Shown here: in pieces, positions 34,675-44,764 of the stretch
Numbering within the stretch: the stretch's first letter is position 1
Layout: every line of letters starts with the position of its first letter
NCBI GenBank assembly: GCA_033220425.1
Contig: CM065648.1
Location: forward strand, 2,170,001-2,234,000
DNA: 64,000 nt
Direction: 5' to 3'
Origin: Lepraria neglecta
Lineage: Eukaryota; Ascomycota; Lecanoromycetes; Lecanorales; Stereocaulaceae
Notes under the pieces: model-generated
Seen by the model: only the letters and a program-made list of their open reading frames with translations
Databases searched by the model: none
What the model was told of the DNA's origin: nothing
Made by a program: the position numbers and the translations under genes

Positions 34675-37056
34675 ATGCCTGTTGTCAAGGGCGGAGTGTG
34701 GACTAACATCGAGGACGAGGTCCTCAAAGCTTCGGTTTCCAAGTATGGCCTCAACCAGTGGGCTCGCGTGTCCTCCCTCCTCGCGCGTAAGACGCCAAAA
34801 CAGTGCAAAGCAAGATGGGTGGAATGGCTGGATCCCAGCATCCGGAAGATCGAGTGGTCGAAGGAGGAAGATGAGAAGCTGCTACATCTGGCGAAGCTGA
34901 TGCCAACGCAATGGAGGACTATCGCGCCTATGGTAGGGAGGACGGCTACGCAGTGCTTGGAAAGATATCAAAAGCTACTCGACGAGGCTGAGGCGAGAGA
35001 AAACGACGAGCTGGGCTTGGGTGGTCCGGCTGGAGGCGAGACCGCGGCGCCGAGTGCGGACGATGTGAGGCGGTTACGACCTGGAGAGCTGGATCCAGAT
35101 CCGGAATCCAAACCTGCTCGGCCTGATACCATAGACCTCGACGAAGATGAGAAGGAGATGCTTAGTGAAGCTCGCGCTCGACTCGCCAATACGCAAGGAA
35201 AGAAGGCTAAGCGAAAAGCTCGTGAGCGTCAGCTCGAAGAGTCTCGAAGATTAGCGTTACTACAAAAGCGTCGAGAGCTGAAGAATGCCGGCATCAACAT
35301 CAAGATTGTTAATCGAAAAAAGGGCCAGATGGACTATAATGCCGATATTCCCTTCGAGAAGAAAGCTGCGCCTGGCTTCTACGATACTCAGGAGGAAATG
35401 GAGATTAATGAAAAGCAGCGCGAAGCCTTCGATCCTAGAAAGCAGCAGTTGGCCAATAAGCGAAAGGGTGACCAAGAGGACGATACGCAGAGAAAAAAGC
35501 AGAAAGGTGATAAGCCAGGCCCTTCAGCGGCCTTTGCAGCAGCAGCGAAAGCTGGTCAAATGCAACGGATTCGAGAGGCCGAGCAAAGCAGCAAGAGGAG
35601 GTCGTTGAACCTACCCGCTCCCCAGGTAGGTGAGGCAGAGCTCGAAGACATCGTAAAGATGGGCATGGTCGGTGAACAAGCTCATCGATTAGCTGGCGAG
35701 GGTGACAACGAGGCTACGAAAGGTTTTATAGGCAATTACACAGGCATCGTAGGAGGTACACCAATACGGACCCCGAGAGCACCCCCACAGGAAGATCACA
35801 TTGCAAACGAAATTCGCAACATCCGTGCTTTGACAGAAACACAATCATCGTTACTTGGTGGAGAGAATACACCCTTACACGAGGGTAACGAGTCTACAGG
35901 CTTCGATGGTGTCGCCCCAAGAAAGCACGTTGTCGCTACCCCAAACCCCATGGCAACACCAATGCGTCAAGGAGGTGCAAATGGCGTTGGAGCAACGCCT
36001 ATGCGGGGACCTCGTGGTCCAGGGGCGACGCCAATGCGCACACCTCGAGATAACTTTGCCATCAACCAAGATGATCCTGGAGCCATGCAGCTTGTTGGTA
36101 ATACGCCTAAAGAGATCAAGCTGCGAGAACAAGCTTTGCTGTCACAGCTGAAGTCGCAATTCGCAGCGTTGCCAAAGCCCAAAGCCCTAGATTTTGATCT
36201 CGAGCTGCCAGAGGAGCAACAAGAAGCCGACGGAGAGGGTGAGTTATCCGAAGAAGATGCTGCAGAGCGAGATCGACGCAACGAATTTCTCCGTGAGGCG
36301 GCCGAGCGAGCAGAATTCAAGCGGCGGACTCAAGTAATGCAACGAAGCTTACCGCGTCCCACAATTGTTGATACTGATGCGCTTCTTAAGGCCTCTTCAG
36401 ATGTCACGGATTCGGCTGAAGCATTGATAGCCAGGGAAACCGCACTTCTGATAGCCAATGATGCATTGAAGTATCCTTCACCTGGAGCCAAGGTCCAGGG
36501 ATCATCAAGGCCACTCGAGATCTTTGATGATGAGGAATTGAACAAGGCTCGATTGGAGATTGCACTTGAGCTACCATCTGGCGACAAGGAGAAGAGGCTC
36601 CAGGATTTCGAGGACTCATGGGAGCATTTGCACAATACGTCTTCAGCTCTGCCAGGATTGTTAGGCTACGACGAAGACGAAGTCGATGAGAGGCAGGCCA
36701 TAATTGAGGCCTTTGATAAGGTCCAAGCTACGATCGCGGAGGACGCAGAAAAAGGCAATAAATTGGAGAAGAGGCTCGCTCTGGTCAACGGAGGCTACCA
36801 ACAGCGGGCTAAGACCCTTCGGCAGAAGACAACCGAGGCATCTGCGGCCCTCGAAGATGAGCAGATCAAGGAAGATTCCCTCAGAACTTTGCAGATAGCC
36901 GAGGAAGCAGCCCTGCTTAGGCGGCAGGAGCAAGTACAGGAAGAGCTGGTGTTTGTCAACAGGAGGAGAAAAGAAGCTCAGCATCTATACAGACTGAGGG
37001 TCGAAGAACTGGATGCCTTGCGAAATGGGAATGGTGTTGTAAATGGAGATCACTAA
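34675..37056 (+). CDS. CEF1: Pre-mRNA-splicing factor Cef1/Cdc5
   Basis: Core subunit of the Prp19 (NineTeen) complex, needed for spliceosome activation. Single exon, 793 aa, the usual length. Two Myb-type repeats occupy residues 4-105: [20 protein letters not shown] with [12 protein letters not shown], then [18 protein letters not shown] with [14 protein letters not shown]. Residues ~110-260 are charged and helical ([12 protein letters not shown] type) and hold nuclear-signal-like basic runs. A central Pro/Thr-rich stretch carries repeated ATPMR motifs ([21 protein letters not shown], residues ~425-465), which in the family are phosphorylation and Plrg1-binding regions. The C-terminal quarter is coiled coil. 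Its native promoter is now only about 113 bp, because a transposon lies directly upstream. Confidence 0.97.
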   Translation: MPVVKGGVWTNIEDEVLKASVSKYGLNQWARVSSLLARKTPKQCKARWVEWLDPSIRKIEWSKEEDEKLLHLAKLMPTQWRTIAPMVGRTATQCLERYQKLLDEAEARENDELGLGGPAGGETAAPSADDVRRLRPGELDPDPESKPARPDTIDLDEDEKEMLSEARARLANTQGKKAKRKARERQLEESRRLALLQKRRELKNAGINIKIVNRKKGQMDYNADIPFEKKAAPGFYDTQEEMEINEKQREAFDPRKQQLANKRKGDQEDDTQRKKQKGDKPGPSAAFAAAAKAGQMQRIREAEQSSKRRSLNLPAPQVGEAELEDIVKMGMVGEQAHRLAGEGDNEATKGFIGNYTGIVGGTPIRTPRAPPQEDHIANEIRNIRALTETQSSLLGGENTPLHEGNESTGFDGVAPRKHVVATPNPMATPMRQGGANGVGATPMRGPRGPGATPMRTPRDNFAINQDDPGAMQLVGNTPKEIKLREQALLSQLKSQFAALPKPKALDFDLELPEEQQEADGEGELSEEDAAERDRRNEFLREAAERAEFKRRTQVMQRSLPRPTIVDTDALLKASSDVTDSAEALIARETALLIANDALKYPSPGAKVQGSSRPLEIFDDEELNKARLEIALELPSGDKEKRLQDFEDSWEHLHNTSSALPGLLGYDEDEVDERQAIIEAFDKVQATIAEDAEKGNKLEKRLALVNGGYQQRAKTLRQKTTEASAALEDEQIKEDSLRTLQIAEEAALLRRQEQVQEELVFVNRRRKEAQHLYRLRVEELDALRNGNGVVNGDH

Positions 37057-37261
37057 TCAGTGGGAAGTGAGCCCATCGAGTGTCATAATTCTAGCAAAGC
37101 AAAAGCCTTACAAATCTATCTCCATACATTGTTAGTAGCCTTGTAGACTCCTCGCGAGCCTCGGTCCATACTCTTGTGGACGTTGCAAAACGAACCATTC
37201 CTTCCATGAAACCTGCCCAAACATCGGCTACATCCCCCATCCCACCACAATACTAATAGCG

Positions 37262-37612
37262 ATGTCATCTTTCCCACCCAACCCCACCCACGAACTCACC
37301 TCTTCCCTCCTCTACCTCACGACCGCCAGCATCGCCGTCAAAAACACAAAAGCCCAAATCGAAAGCACCACAGCCTACGTGTATTGGAGCCCGGTGACCA
37401 GCGATTACTATGCGAATCTCGAGGCTCAGGAACAGCTAGACGGAGAAGAAGCGGAGCTGAAGGTATGGGAGGAGAGGTTCGTGCAGGCGGGGCTGCAGAT
37501 TGTGGATTGTGTTACTAAGAGGGAGACGGGGAGGTGGTTGCCGGCTGAGATATTGGGGATTGTGGGGGGTTTTTTGAGGGAGGATGGGATGGTGCTCAAG
37601 AAGATATGGTAG
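37262..37612 (+). CDS. Small hypothetical protein, 116 aa
   Basis: Intact ORF of 116 codons 205 bp downstream of CEF1, with no intron. The N-terminal half looks helical (ELTSSLLYLTTASIAVKNTK) and the C-terminal half carries a mixed charged segment (EAELKVWEERFVQAGLQ). The first half has C-rich third positions and the second half G-rich ones, which is unusual and weakens the call. I recognise no family. It could be a real small gene or a chance ORF. Confidence 0.4.
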   Translation: MSSFPPNPTHELTSSLLYLTTASIAVKNTKAQIESTTAYVYWSPVTSDYYANLEAQEQLDGEEAELKVWEERFVQAGLQIVDCVTKRETGRWLPAEILGIVGGFLREDGMVLKKIW

Positions 37613-37637
37613 TGGACGTCCGCATAGCGTCAGTATA

Positions 37638-37947
37638 GAAGGATTCACCCCCTTAACCGGCTGCACCCCCTAACCGGCCAGGCTTGTAGGACTGAGGCCC
37701 AGAATTGCCGATCTTTCTACTCCGGGGCAAAGCTCTAGGGGCCTCCTAGGGGCGCAGAAGGCGAAAATCTGCAGAGCTCTATAGCTCGCCAACCAGACGA
37801 GCTTCAACAAAGGTTTACGTACAAAAATAATAGAGATCTATGAGGTATACTACTTTGTACGCAAAAGTGTTTTATCAAACATCCGATTTGCAGACCTAGA
37901 GCAAGTAGACGGTCAGGGGGCGCAGCCGGTTAGGGGGTGAATCCTTC
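37638..37947. mobile_element. 310-bp MITE with ~36-bp terminal inverted repeats and TA target duplication
   Basis: The left end GAAGGATTCACCCCCTTAAC from 37638 is repeated inverted at the right end up to 37947, with one missing T and two substitutions over about 36 bp. TA dinucleotides flank both ends (37636-37637, 37948-37949). There is no ORF inside. The first 15 bases, GAAGGATTCACCCCC, resemble the ends of the pogo-type element 3 kb to the left (AAGGGTTCACCCCC at its left end), so the MITE was probably mobilised by a transposase of that kind. Confidence 0.88.
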
Positions 37948-37949
37948 TA

Positions 37950-39393
37950 CTACCTATGGCCTCAACGAGTTGCTTTTGGGAACTTCACGACGAACCAAAT
38001 ATCCAGTCCAGCGTTACGATTTGCGTTGTCAGCTTATGCTACGTCTACTCTCGCGTCCAGCGTATCAAACGTTCTGACTTTTTCACAGTCTAATTATCGC
38101 TTCTATGCTCCACTGAGGATCCATGGCCTATCGAAGAACGCACAGCATTGCCTTCTCAATCCCCTCACCATTGAACGGCTGCACGTTCTCGTGACGATTC
38201 CTCATATAGCCTGAACGTCATACATACTCAAACTCGTCCAAGTACTCAGCCATTACTACTGGGCGCTAAGGGGGGCGTCCATCTCTTCCAACTTCGCACT
38301 CGACGAACTTCTTTTACTTTTGCTTCAAACACTTTGAATTGCCAGGTTGCAATCGGACTTCGAATCCTTCTCGGCCGAGGATGTTCACTATAGCGCCATA
38401 AGCACCCTCGAGAATTAGAGTGGGAAATTCGTCATTACTCTGCACTACCTACTCAGCTAGGTACGCCGAGGGCGGTTTATGGGGGACTTCGCCCGAACGG
38501 CAGGAGGCCTTTTTCTAAATTTGCATGTCAGCATTTCGATTTCAGCTGTGTTTCACATTTCCCGACATTATTTCATTTTAAAGAAGTACCAATAGTGAGG
38601 CCGAAGGGCTGCCCTATGTCTCATGTCTCACACTCTTTTTCAGCTGTGAAGGCGTAACAGCGTCATCATTGGGTTCAGCTTGCATATCCAGCTCGTCGAA
38701 ATCCTGCGCCGAGTGAAGGTGTAATTTCGTGAGTGTGGGCCTTGCGAATATCGATTGCCCATGTCATGATCTTAGGTTCATTTTATGTTTTAGTATTGGG
38801 GGCCAAATCGATATTCTTCCGCATAGCCGCCGATGATCTTATGCTTCTCGTCTATTTTCGGAAGGAGCACACGACTGCGATCAGAATATCAAAGGGATGG
38901 AATACAATTTCTTCATTCTAAATGATCTGAAGCTGCTTATGCTCCGGAAACCTGATACACAACATTGCTTCCCAAATGTGGCGATGCTGAAACTCGGATT
39001 TTAAAAATATCGTAAAAAAAATGCTTGGAGCTGGCAGTAAAACCTATGCACTCGTCATGGAGCCAGATATATAGTCTAGTGAGCAATTCCAACATGTGTG
39101 GCTAAGCAAAAGAGGATGGTCGTGCTCGTATTGCCGGTGTTGCTGCTATATCCAGCCACGAACAGCAACCCTGAGACGGCTGGTAATTGATCACACCGTT
39201 TCAAGTCTTGGAGACGTCGATGATGAGTCTCATCATTCACGTATAAAGAGGGTTCCGCACCTTCTCTTCCAGGCACCATCATCAAAATCTTCAGACCACA
39301 CATCAATACTAAGATTCTAGAGACTCTCTTACTGCATCCCCAACTCTTTCGTTCTGGGCAATCGCAACAGCAATTCTACTAGTCCTTCACGCC
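37950..39393. other. Gene-free, AT-rich intergenic region upstream of the secreted-protein gene
   Basis: About 1.4 kb. ORFs of 62-76 codons show no domain and no coding-like composition. The stretch 38500-39060 is AT-rich with scattered TA and TG, compatible with an old decayed repeat, but I could not identify a source. The last 150 bp act as the promoter of the next gene. Confidence 0.45.
39242..39247 (+). promoter_or_regulatory. TATA box of the secreted-protein gene
   Basis: TATAAA lies 147 bp before the start codon, within CACGTATAAAGAGG, and is followed by a pyrimidine/CAA-rich leader. Its position and the clean match make it the likely TATA element. Such boxes are typical of strongly regulated fungal genes. 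Confidence 0.55.
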
Positions 39394-40470
39394 ATGCTTA
39401 CCACATCTCTCGGCTGGCTGGCAGTCCTCGCCCCAGCATTGTCTGGAGCCTCCCCAGTAGCTATCCTTGAAGACCTACCTACCTTGGAGAAGCGGATAGG
39501 GAATGTTGGAAGCTTCGCCAACTACTTCCCCGACTGCACCAACGACCCCAGCTACGCCACCGGTGCCAGTCAATACAATGATGGCGACGGAGTATACGTT
39601 ACATCATCCTGCGACAACGGACTGACCACTCCCGCCGTCGTCCGTTTCCACTGCTGGTAACACATCCCCATTCTATAAGACTGGTCGAATACCAGCTGAC
39701 AAGTCAACCACATCCAGGACAGACCTCTTTGTTGTGAACTACCAGGCTGCATATGCCAACTGGCAAAATTCAGGTAAGGACAAAACAATTGGCTTCCACA
39801 ACAGATCGCGGCAATGACTAATGGCGAGTATCCAGGCCAAGTCATCGACTGCGCCACTACAAGCTCCTGCAGCGAGGTCAACATCAACCTGAACTCAACG
39901 TGTACCACGGATACCACAACTTGGGACAACAACTTCGGAGGATCCATCCAGGCGCAGATCCCTCTCTGGTTCAATAAAGACGCATCGGCCACGGGATCTC
40001 TGACCTACGATCACAGCTTTGGAGGCGCGCAGGACGTTCAGATGTGCACGTCAAATTCCGACACAGGGTATGTAAAGAACACCCAGTAAGATCAGGGAGT
40101 ATTGCAGCTAACGCTCAGCAGTACCTGCACGTGGACTGACCAAAACTGCCACGCGATCTGGGCCGCCCAGAGGAACATTCAAGTAAATGGGTATATACGC
40201 AGATCCTGCAACACACCACGCAGTGGTAAGTCCAGCACCTGCGATCTAAACCCGGCGATTTCAGATTGCTGACATACTACTTTTTCAGGAACGAATGTAC
40301 CCAACTCATCACAGCGCTCTGACGGCTATTACACCGTTGGAATGCAGGATTATAACTTCCAAGTGCCTGATAACCGCATCGTCGGGTGTGCTGCCAACTG
40401 TGGTGATTTGACATACCCCGACCCAACTCCTGGAAGTGACCCCCTCACTCCGATTCCGTCGGGCACCTAG
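39394..40470 (+). CDS. Secreted cysteine-rich protein, 278 aa, unknown family
   Basis: Five exons (39394-39656, 39718-39773, 39836-40067, 40122-40225, 40289-40470) join to 837 nt in frame, all with GT-AG introns of 54-63 nt. Residues 1-19 are a classic signal peptide ending ALSGA. A Kex2-type site LEKR at 31-34 suggests a short propeptide. The mature part has 12 cysteines, an even number fit for six disulfides, spread as single residues or pairs (DCT, SCD, HCW, DCA, SCS, TCT, MCT, TCT, NCH, SCN, GCAANCG). The C-terminus is Pro/Thr/Ser-rich (PDPTPGSDPLTPIPSG), with no GPI signal. I recognise no enzyme family or catalytic motif. Secreted effector, wall-binding protein or other extracellular role are all open. 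It has a TATA box and gene-poor, repeat-rich neighbours. Confidence 0.82.
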
Positions 40471-40897
40471 ATCTAAAATGATGCAATGTATCGGCGATTG
40501 TTGGTGGCTGGCACAAGCTAAGGGTTTCTGAGAGGGTGGCGAGTGGGTGGTACATTATCCATAGTCCGCGTTATATTTATACCACACGCAACAATAAGAT
40601 AAAACTGGAAGAAGAACAACCATTGCGTGAGAATTCTGTGTGGTTTTAGCGCGGTGTCATATCGAATCGACGAGGTCCAGACTTCTTGTTCTGGAAGCCA
40701 AGATGATTGGATAGAAGAGTGGCTAAGGAGATAAGAGTTTTCGCCCTTGCCACTCGAATGACCAAGGTATATTCACTCTGGAGCTACTGCTTATTTGATC
40801 ATGCACTTCGTATCGTGGAGCAAGGTAAGGTAGTCAATCAACCAAGGATTGTGACCGCTCTTTCCTCTACATAGAATCCTCGCCAGACCAATTGAAA
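40471..40897. other. Intergenic region downstream of the secreted-protein gene
   Basis: 427 bp between the secreted-protein stop and the methyltransferase relic. It holds the 3' UTR of the first and any former promoter of the second. No ORF is supported. Confidence 0.4.
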
Positions 40898-42047
40898 ATG
40901 ACGACTGATAACGCACCCAACGCTGATGACTACCTCTTGAACCGAAGTTACGCGGCTTCTGCTAGGTACCCTTCTTCCTCTTGTCGTCAAGTTGTAGCTC
41001 AGTCTCTAACACTGCTGTCGGGCTCAATCTCCAACACTTCTTTCGGATGAGCGCACATGAACTACTACATCCGACGATTCCCGTGGTTGGTGAGCAGCTC
41101 AAAGTTGCTGATGTGGGGATAGGGACAGGTTATACATGAGGCCCCGATTTTTTAGGCTCCAATACCGGATAGATGCGTCAACGAGAATTCATTAGGATAT
41201 GGGTGCTCGACTTCGCTCGTCAGCATCCCCAAGCTACTCAGCTTAAGGGGCTAGATATCAGTCTCAATCAAACTCCATCCAAAGAGTCGCTTCCCTCCAA
41301 TATCATCTTCTCCTGTTAAGACGTTTTTAAAGACCCTCCAGAGGATATAGTGGAGAAATACAATATCATCCACGTGCGCTATATCACGCTGGTACTTAAA
41401 CAGAACGATCCTACGGCAGTCCTTGACAACCTCTTAAAGATACTGACTACGTTTTATTCTCCCAGCGGGCCTTATGAAAATCTTAAAAATAGCTATCCCC
41501 TGCTATCCTTATCCTCAATATTGACGTGCTTCATTGTCTATAGAGCCTGGCGGCTATTTGCAATGGGGAGAGTTTGACCTTCAAAATCGAGTAGCAACTA
41601 CTATCTAGTCGGCCTGCTCAACTGGTGAATTGGAAGGACTGCAGTATTAGCTTTAAGACTTGATATACGCACCTTCTCCTTCGTAAGTACTTCTGACTAT
41701 AATCTTATAGATATTGTTTACTGGATCTGCGAAGCTGGCCCGAGGAGCTTGACAAAATCTTCGAAAGGGCCGGGCTACAGAACATTTCCTTTGAGGGCAA
41801 ATAGTTCGAGTCCGGCGACCTCAGCTATCATATAGACGTATCACTATTAATCTATAAGGAGTTGATAGATATGATTGTAGATCAGTACAGGGCAATACTA
41901 GAAGAGATTAAAGAGCTACGGATAATGCTTGCGAAGGCTGCCGCAGAGACGCGTCAAGCCAGGGGCAGCGTGGAACATCCGGAAGCTCGTGGCCGTGGGG
42001 CGAAAGCCAGCCTGAGTAGATTGCAAACTTTACTGGAAAGTGTATAA
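40898..42047 (+). pseudogene. Decayed SAM-dependent methyltransferase (LaeA/UMTA-like) gene
   Basis: Fragments read in order on the plus strand: MTTDNAPNADDYLLNRSYAA from 40898; LNLQHFFRMSAHELLHPTIP then VADVGIGTG near 41025-41130 (SAM-binding motif I); WVLDFARQHPQ and LKGLDISLNQ near 41200-41270; EKYNIIHVRYITLVL near 41355-41400; EPGGYLQWGEFDLQNR near 41545-41590; and WPEELDKIFERAGLQNISFEG near 41735-41800. Frame changes between blocks match positions of former introns (acceptor CTATAG near 41543). At least two in-frame stops break it: TAA after IIFSC near 41320 and TAG after FEGK near 41802. Both are explained by C-to-T change of a glutamine codon. The family usually acts in secondary metabolism or its regulation. 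It is surely non-functional. Confidence 0.75.
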
Positions 42048-42818
42048 CACGAGCTGAACGGTCTAGTTTGGCTGTCTATATAGAGGACAAGGCACAATCA
42101 TTCTTTATGTATTTTACTAAACAACATGTCCGCGAAACATCCCAAAATGGAACATATATTGATCTAATCACCCTCAGCTATCCTAAATGCTACTCGAGTC
42201 TATAACGCCCATACTATCTTGCGGCCCGAATGAAACCGCAGTCATGGTTTTGACGGCGATGTTGTTCGTGGGCATGAGATACTCTCCGTCGGTGTCAATA
42301 GCCGGATCGATGTCAAGCTTCCTAAAGGGTTTTCGTTGACTATAATTTGGGTTGTTTGGTCTTTTGATATAGTCATACGATACGATAAGGGTTTTCGTGA
42401 GAGCAGATGTGTTGTCCATTGTGTTAGGCCCGAGAAGAGCGAGCGTAGAGCTGGTAAGAATGCAACGCAAATACCGGGAATGCCTTCAATACTATTTAAA
42501 ATGTCAGTAATGATATCTTTTTCGATCATGCCAACATCAAGGACACATACAGGCTCCAAATATCCGCAGGCACGGAGTCCCCTATACTTTGCGTCAGAAA
42601 AACAGGGCTGTTATACAATCTTAATGAATGTAGTGAACACTCACAAGTGACATCCTTGGATGAGAACTCTGAGGTCACGCCTTTTCCGATAGCGCAGGCA
42701 GCAGACCTTTCCCATTGTTAGTCAAGACGCCAATTGATCTTTCTGAAGGGGCTGTCACTCGGCTAGCCAGCAGATAATTGGAGGGGAGAAAACACCAAAT
42801 GGCAAAAATATGTGTCTG
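42048..42818. other. AT-rich region with unrecognised overlapping ORFs
   Basis: Minus-strand ORFs at 42183-42470 and 42242-42559 overlap in different frames and could be pieces of one decayed gene. I recognise no motif in either. The region's base composition resembles the neighbouring methyltransferase relic. Confidence 0.3.
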
Positions 42819-42911
42819 ATCGGTACCAAGAATCGAACTCGGAGCTGTACGGTACTATCAACCATTCGGAGGACTGAGAGCGTACGATGTTACCATTTAA
42901 ACCATACCGAA
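42819..42911 (-). tRNA. tRNA-Glu (CTC) with a ~22-nt intron, possibly degenerate
   Basis: On the minus strand the 5' end TTCGGTATG pairs over six bases with TACCGA at the 3' end. A D-arm follows with TAAATGGT as loop. The anticodon stem is GTACG/CGTAC with loop CTCTCA then C, giving anticodon CTC. A 22-nt insertion after position 37 is in the standard place for tRNA introns. The T-arm is CCGAG-TTCGATT-CTTGG. The overall wording resembles fungal tRNA-Glu. The first acceptor pair (T-T) is mismatched and the variable loop is unusual, so it may be a pseudogene. Confidence 0.65.
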
Positions 42912-43392
42912 TGAAATGGCCATTGTATCCTTATTGCAATATATGAAGTGGGAAAGTGGAAGCAATGAGTCACTCAGCTGCCGAAAACCACGTACAAAGG
43001 CTGGCTCACAACCTCACACTAGACTAAGCGCTAAGATCACTAATAGAGCACTCTTGGTGCTTTTTTAATTTGAAGCCCGCGGATGATGAAGCATGAGATT
43101 ATAACACAGAAGCAAATTTGTTGCGGCGTCGAAAGCTTGGACGTTCGCCAGCTTCACACATACCCCCTTTCGAGGAAGCAGGTCTTACATAGAAAGGCTC
43201 TTGTGACTTGATGCAACATACTAATTGAATAGCACGCCCCTGCGATATTGGGATTCCACAGTCTTTTGAGAAGAACACATCCAACTGATGCGGCAGTGAT
43301 AGCAGCGAGAGTGGATAGGGCCAAAAAGACTATGAGGGAGTAGATTGGGGAGAAGCATATACGGGTAACTGGTTTAGGATTCTCGATACCTT
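42912..43392. other. Intergenic region between the tRNA and ESF2
   Basis: 481 bp holding the 3' flank of ESF2. A 61-codon minus-strand ORF at 43099-43284 has no domain. Nothing else is supported. Confidence 0.4.
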
Positions 43393-44406
43393 TCAGAATA
43401 TCTTGCTTAGAACCCTCTTGACCTCGCCGGGCTGTTCGGTCCCTCTGCTCGCCGTCCCTTTGACCTCGTTCTGCCTGAATCTCCTCTCGAATCCCGTCCG
43501 CTTGCTGTCCACCCCACTTCTATCGCCAGCCTTCTGTCCCTCCTTCGCCTTTCCACCCTTGTTCCCTTGTACATCCACCATATCTTCTCCTCCAGCCCCT
43601 TCCCTTTTCTCACGCTTACTACGCCTCGTCTCCTCAATCTTAGACTGCTCCAATTGTTTCAAAAACTCCCTCCTCTCCCTCCCCTCTCTTCCCACCCCAA
43701 CTCTAACCCTCTCCTCCCGCTCCCTCTCCTCAGTCTGCACGCTCCCCATAAGATCACCCCACGAGAAACCTCTCAAGTATTTTGCATTCCACACATCATC
43801 CCTATACCAGCCCCCCTTCTTCCCGCCCACAATCTTCCCATTAATAGCATCCACGCATATCTTCGCATCTTTCTTCCTTTTAAATTCTACCCATCCGTCG
43901 ATGTAGGAGTGTTTCTTGTTTCCGCCTGCGCGACGCCGCGAGAGGTAGTGTGAGGGTGGTTCGGGGGTTAAGAAGAGTTTCGTTATGGAGCCGTGCAGGG
44001 AGAGGTGGGTGCGAACTGTGGAGGGGCGCATGAAAGGGGGAATGCGGGAAAGGTAGATGACACCTGGCTTTGAAATTTCGGTCTTGGTCGTGGTGAGTAT
44101 TTTGCGCTTCTTGGAAGATTGGGCCGGCGTGGCGGTGGAGGCGGGGGGTGTTGCTGTGGTCGTAGGGGCAGCGGAGGGGGCTTTTTGAAAAGTTACGGCC
44201 TGGGTTTGGATATCTACTGTGTCTGAGCCGCTCTCATTGCTCTCGTCGTCCGAATTCGCGGCGGGGGCGGTCACTTTTGGTCTTTTGGAGCTTCGTGAGG
44301 CTAGGCCTGCTGTCCTGCTGTCTGCAGCTTCGTTGTCGCTGTGAAGACTGCCCTCATCGTCACTCTCTGCTGCACCAAGATACTCATTGCGTTTGCGGAC
44401 TGGCAT
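43393..44406 (-). CDS. ESF2: Pre-rRNA-processing protein Esf2 (ABT1 family)
   Basis: Esf2 is a nucleolar factor of the small-subunit processome that stimulates the helicase Dbp8 during early 18S rRNA cleavage. Single exon, 337 aa. The N-terminal ~110 residues are acidic and Thr/Ala-rich. The RRM-like domain starts near residue 115 (GVIYLSRIPPFMRPSTVRTH) and carries the family insert SRRRAGGNKKHSYIDGWVEF and WYRDDVWNAKYLRGFSWGDL. A Lys/Arg/Glu-rich coiled tail ends the protein, as in the family. It lies on the same strand downstream of the glycosyltransferase gene, 358 bp away. Confidence 0.93.
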   Translation of the reverse strand: MPVRKRNEYLGAAESDDEGSLHSDNEAADSRTAGLASRSSKRPKVTAPAANSDDESNESGSDTVDIQTQAVTFQKAPSAAPTTTATPPASTATPAQSSKKRKILTTTKTEISKPGVIYLSRIPPFMRPSTVRTHLSLHGSITKLFLTPEPPSHYLSRRRAGGNKKHSYIDGWVEFKRKKDAKICVDAINGKIVGGKKGGWYRDDVWNAKYLRGFSWGDLMGSVQTEEREREERVRVGVGREGRERREFLKQLEQSKIEETRRSKREKREGAGGEDMVDVQGNKGGKAKEGQKAGDRSGVDSKRTGFERRFRQNEVKGTASRGTEQPGEVKRVLSKIF

Positions 44407-44764
44407 GCTGGAGTAATTCGTGTCAGTTTGTGGACTTGTTGAAGAAGTCGAAGGTGGAATTTCGAGTGCGGAGCGGAGTTAAGAACTACATGACAAAAAT
44501 CTTGGCGTTGAGAAAGCTAGCGTTTCCTGCCATATTCGAGTTGTCCAAACAAACAAGCACCTGAAGGAATTATAGGACAATCACTAATGTTGCAGACTTC
44601 TAGACATGCATCTAGGTATATACACAACGCCGTGAATCTCTTATAACGCTGCCCAAACCTATGCCAGGCGGACTGTACACGGCCTCATTGACCAACTCCT
44701 CTGCCGGAAACAAAAACATAACGGTACATAAACATTACACTCTCAGAAGCCGAAAACCCTCGTT
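44407..44764. promoter_or_regulatory. Promoter of ESF2 and 3' flank of the GT2-like gene
   Basis: 358 bp between two co-directional minus-strand genes. No ORF or named element was recognised. Confidence 0.4.

Noticed and set aside
37641-37945. CCCCCTAACCGG repeats considered as telomere-like or CRISPR-like units
   Set aside because: Only two blocks, in inverted orientation with TA flanks, so they are the terminal repeats of a MITE.
38500-39060. AT-rich stretch considered as a retrotransposon remnant
   Set aside because: No reverse transcriptase, gag or LTR-like pair could be read in any frame.
42183-42559. Two overlapping minus-strand ORFs next to the methyltransferase relic
   Set aside because: Could be a decayed gene, but no motif could be recognised and the frames are inconsistent.
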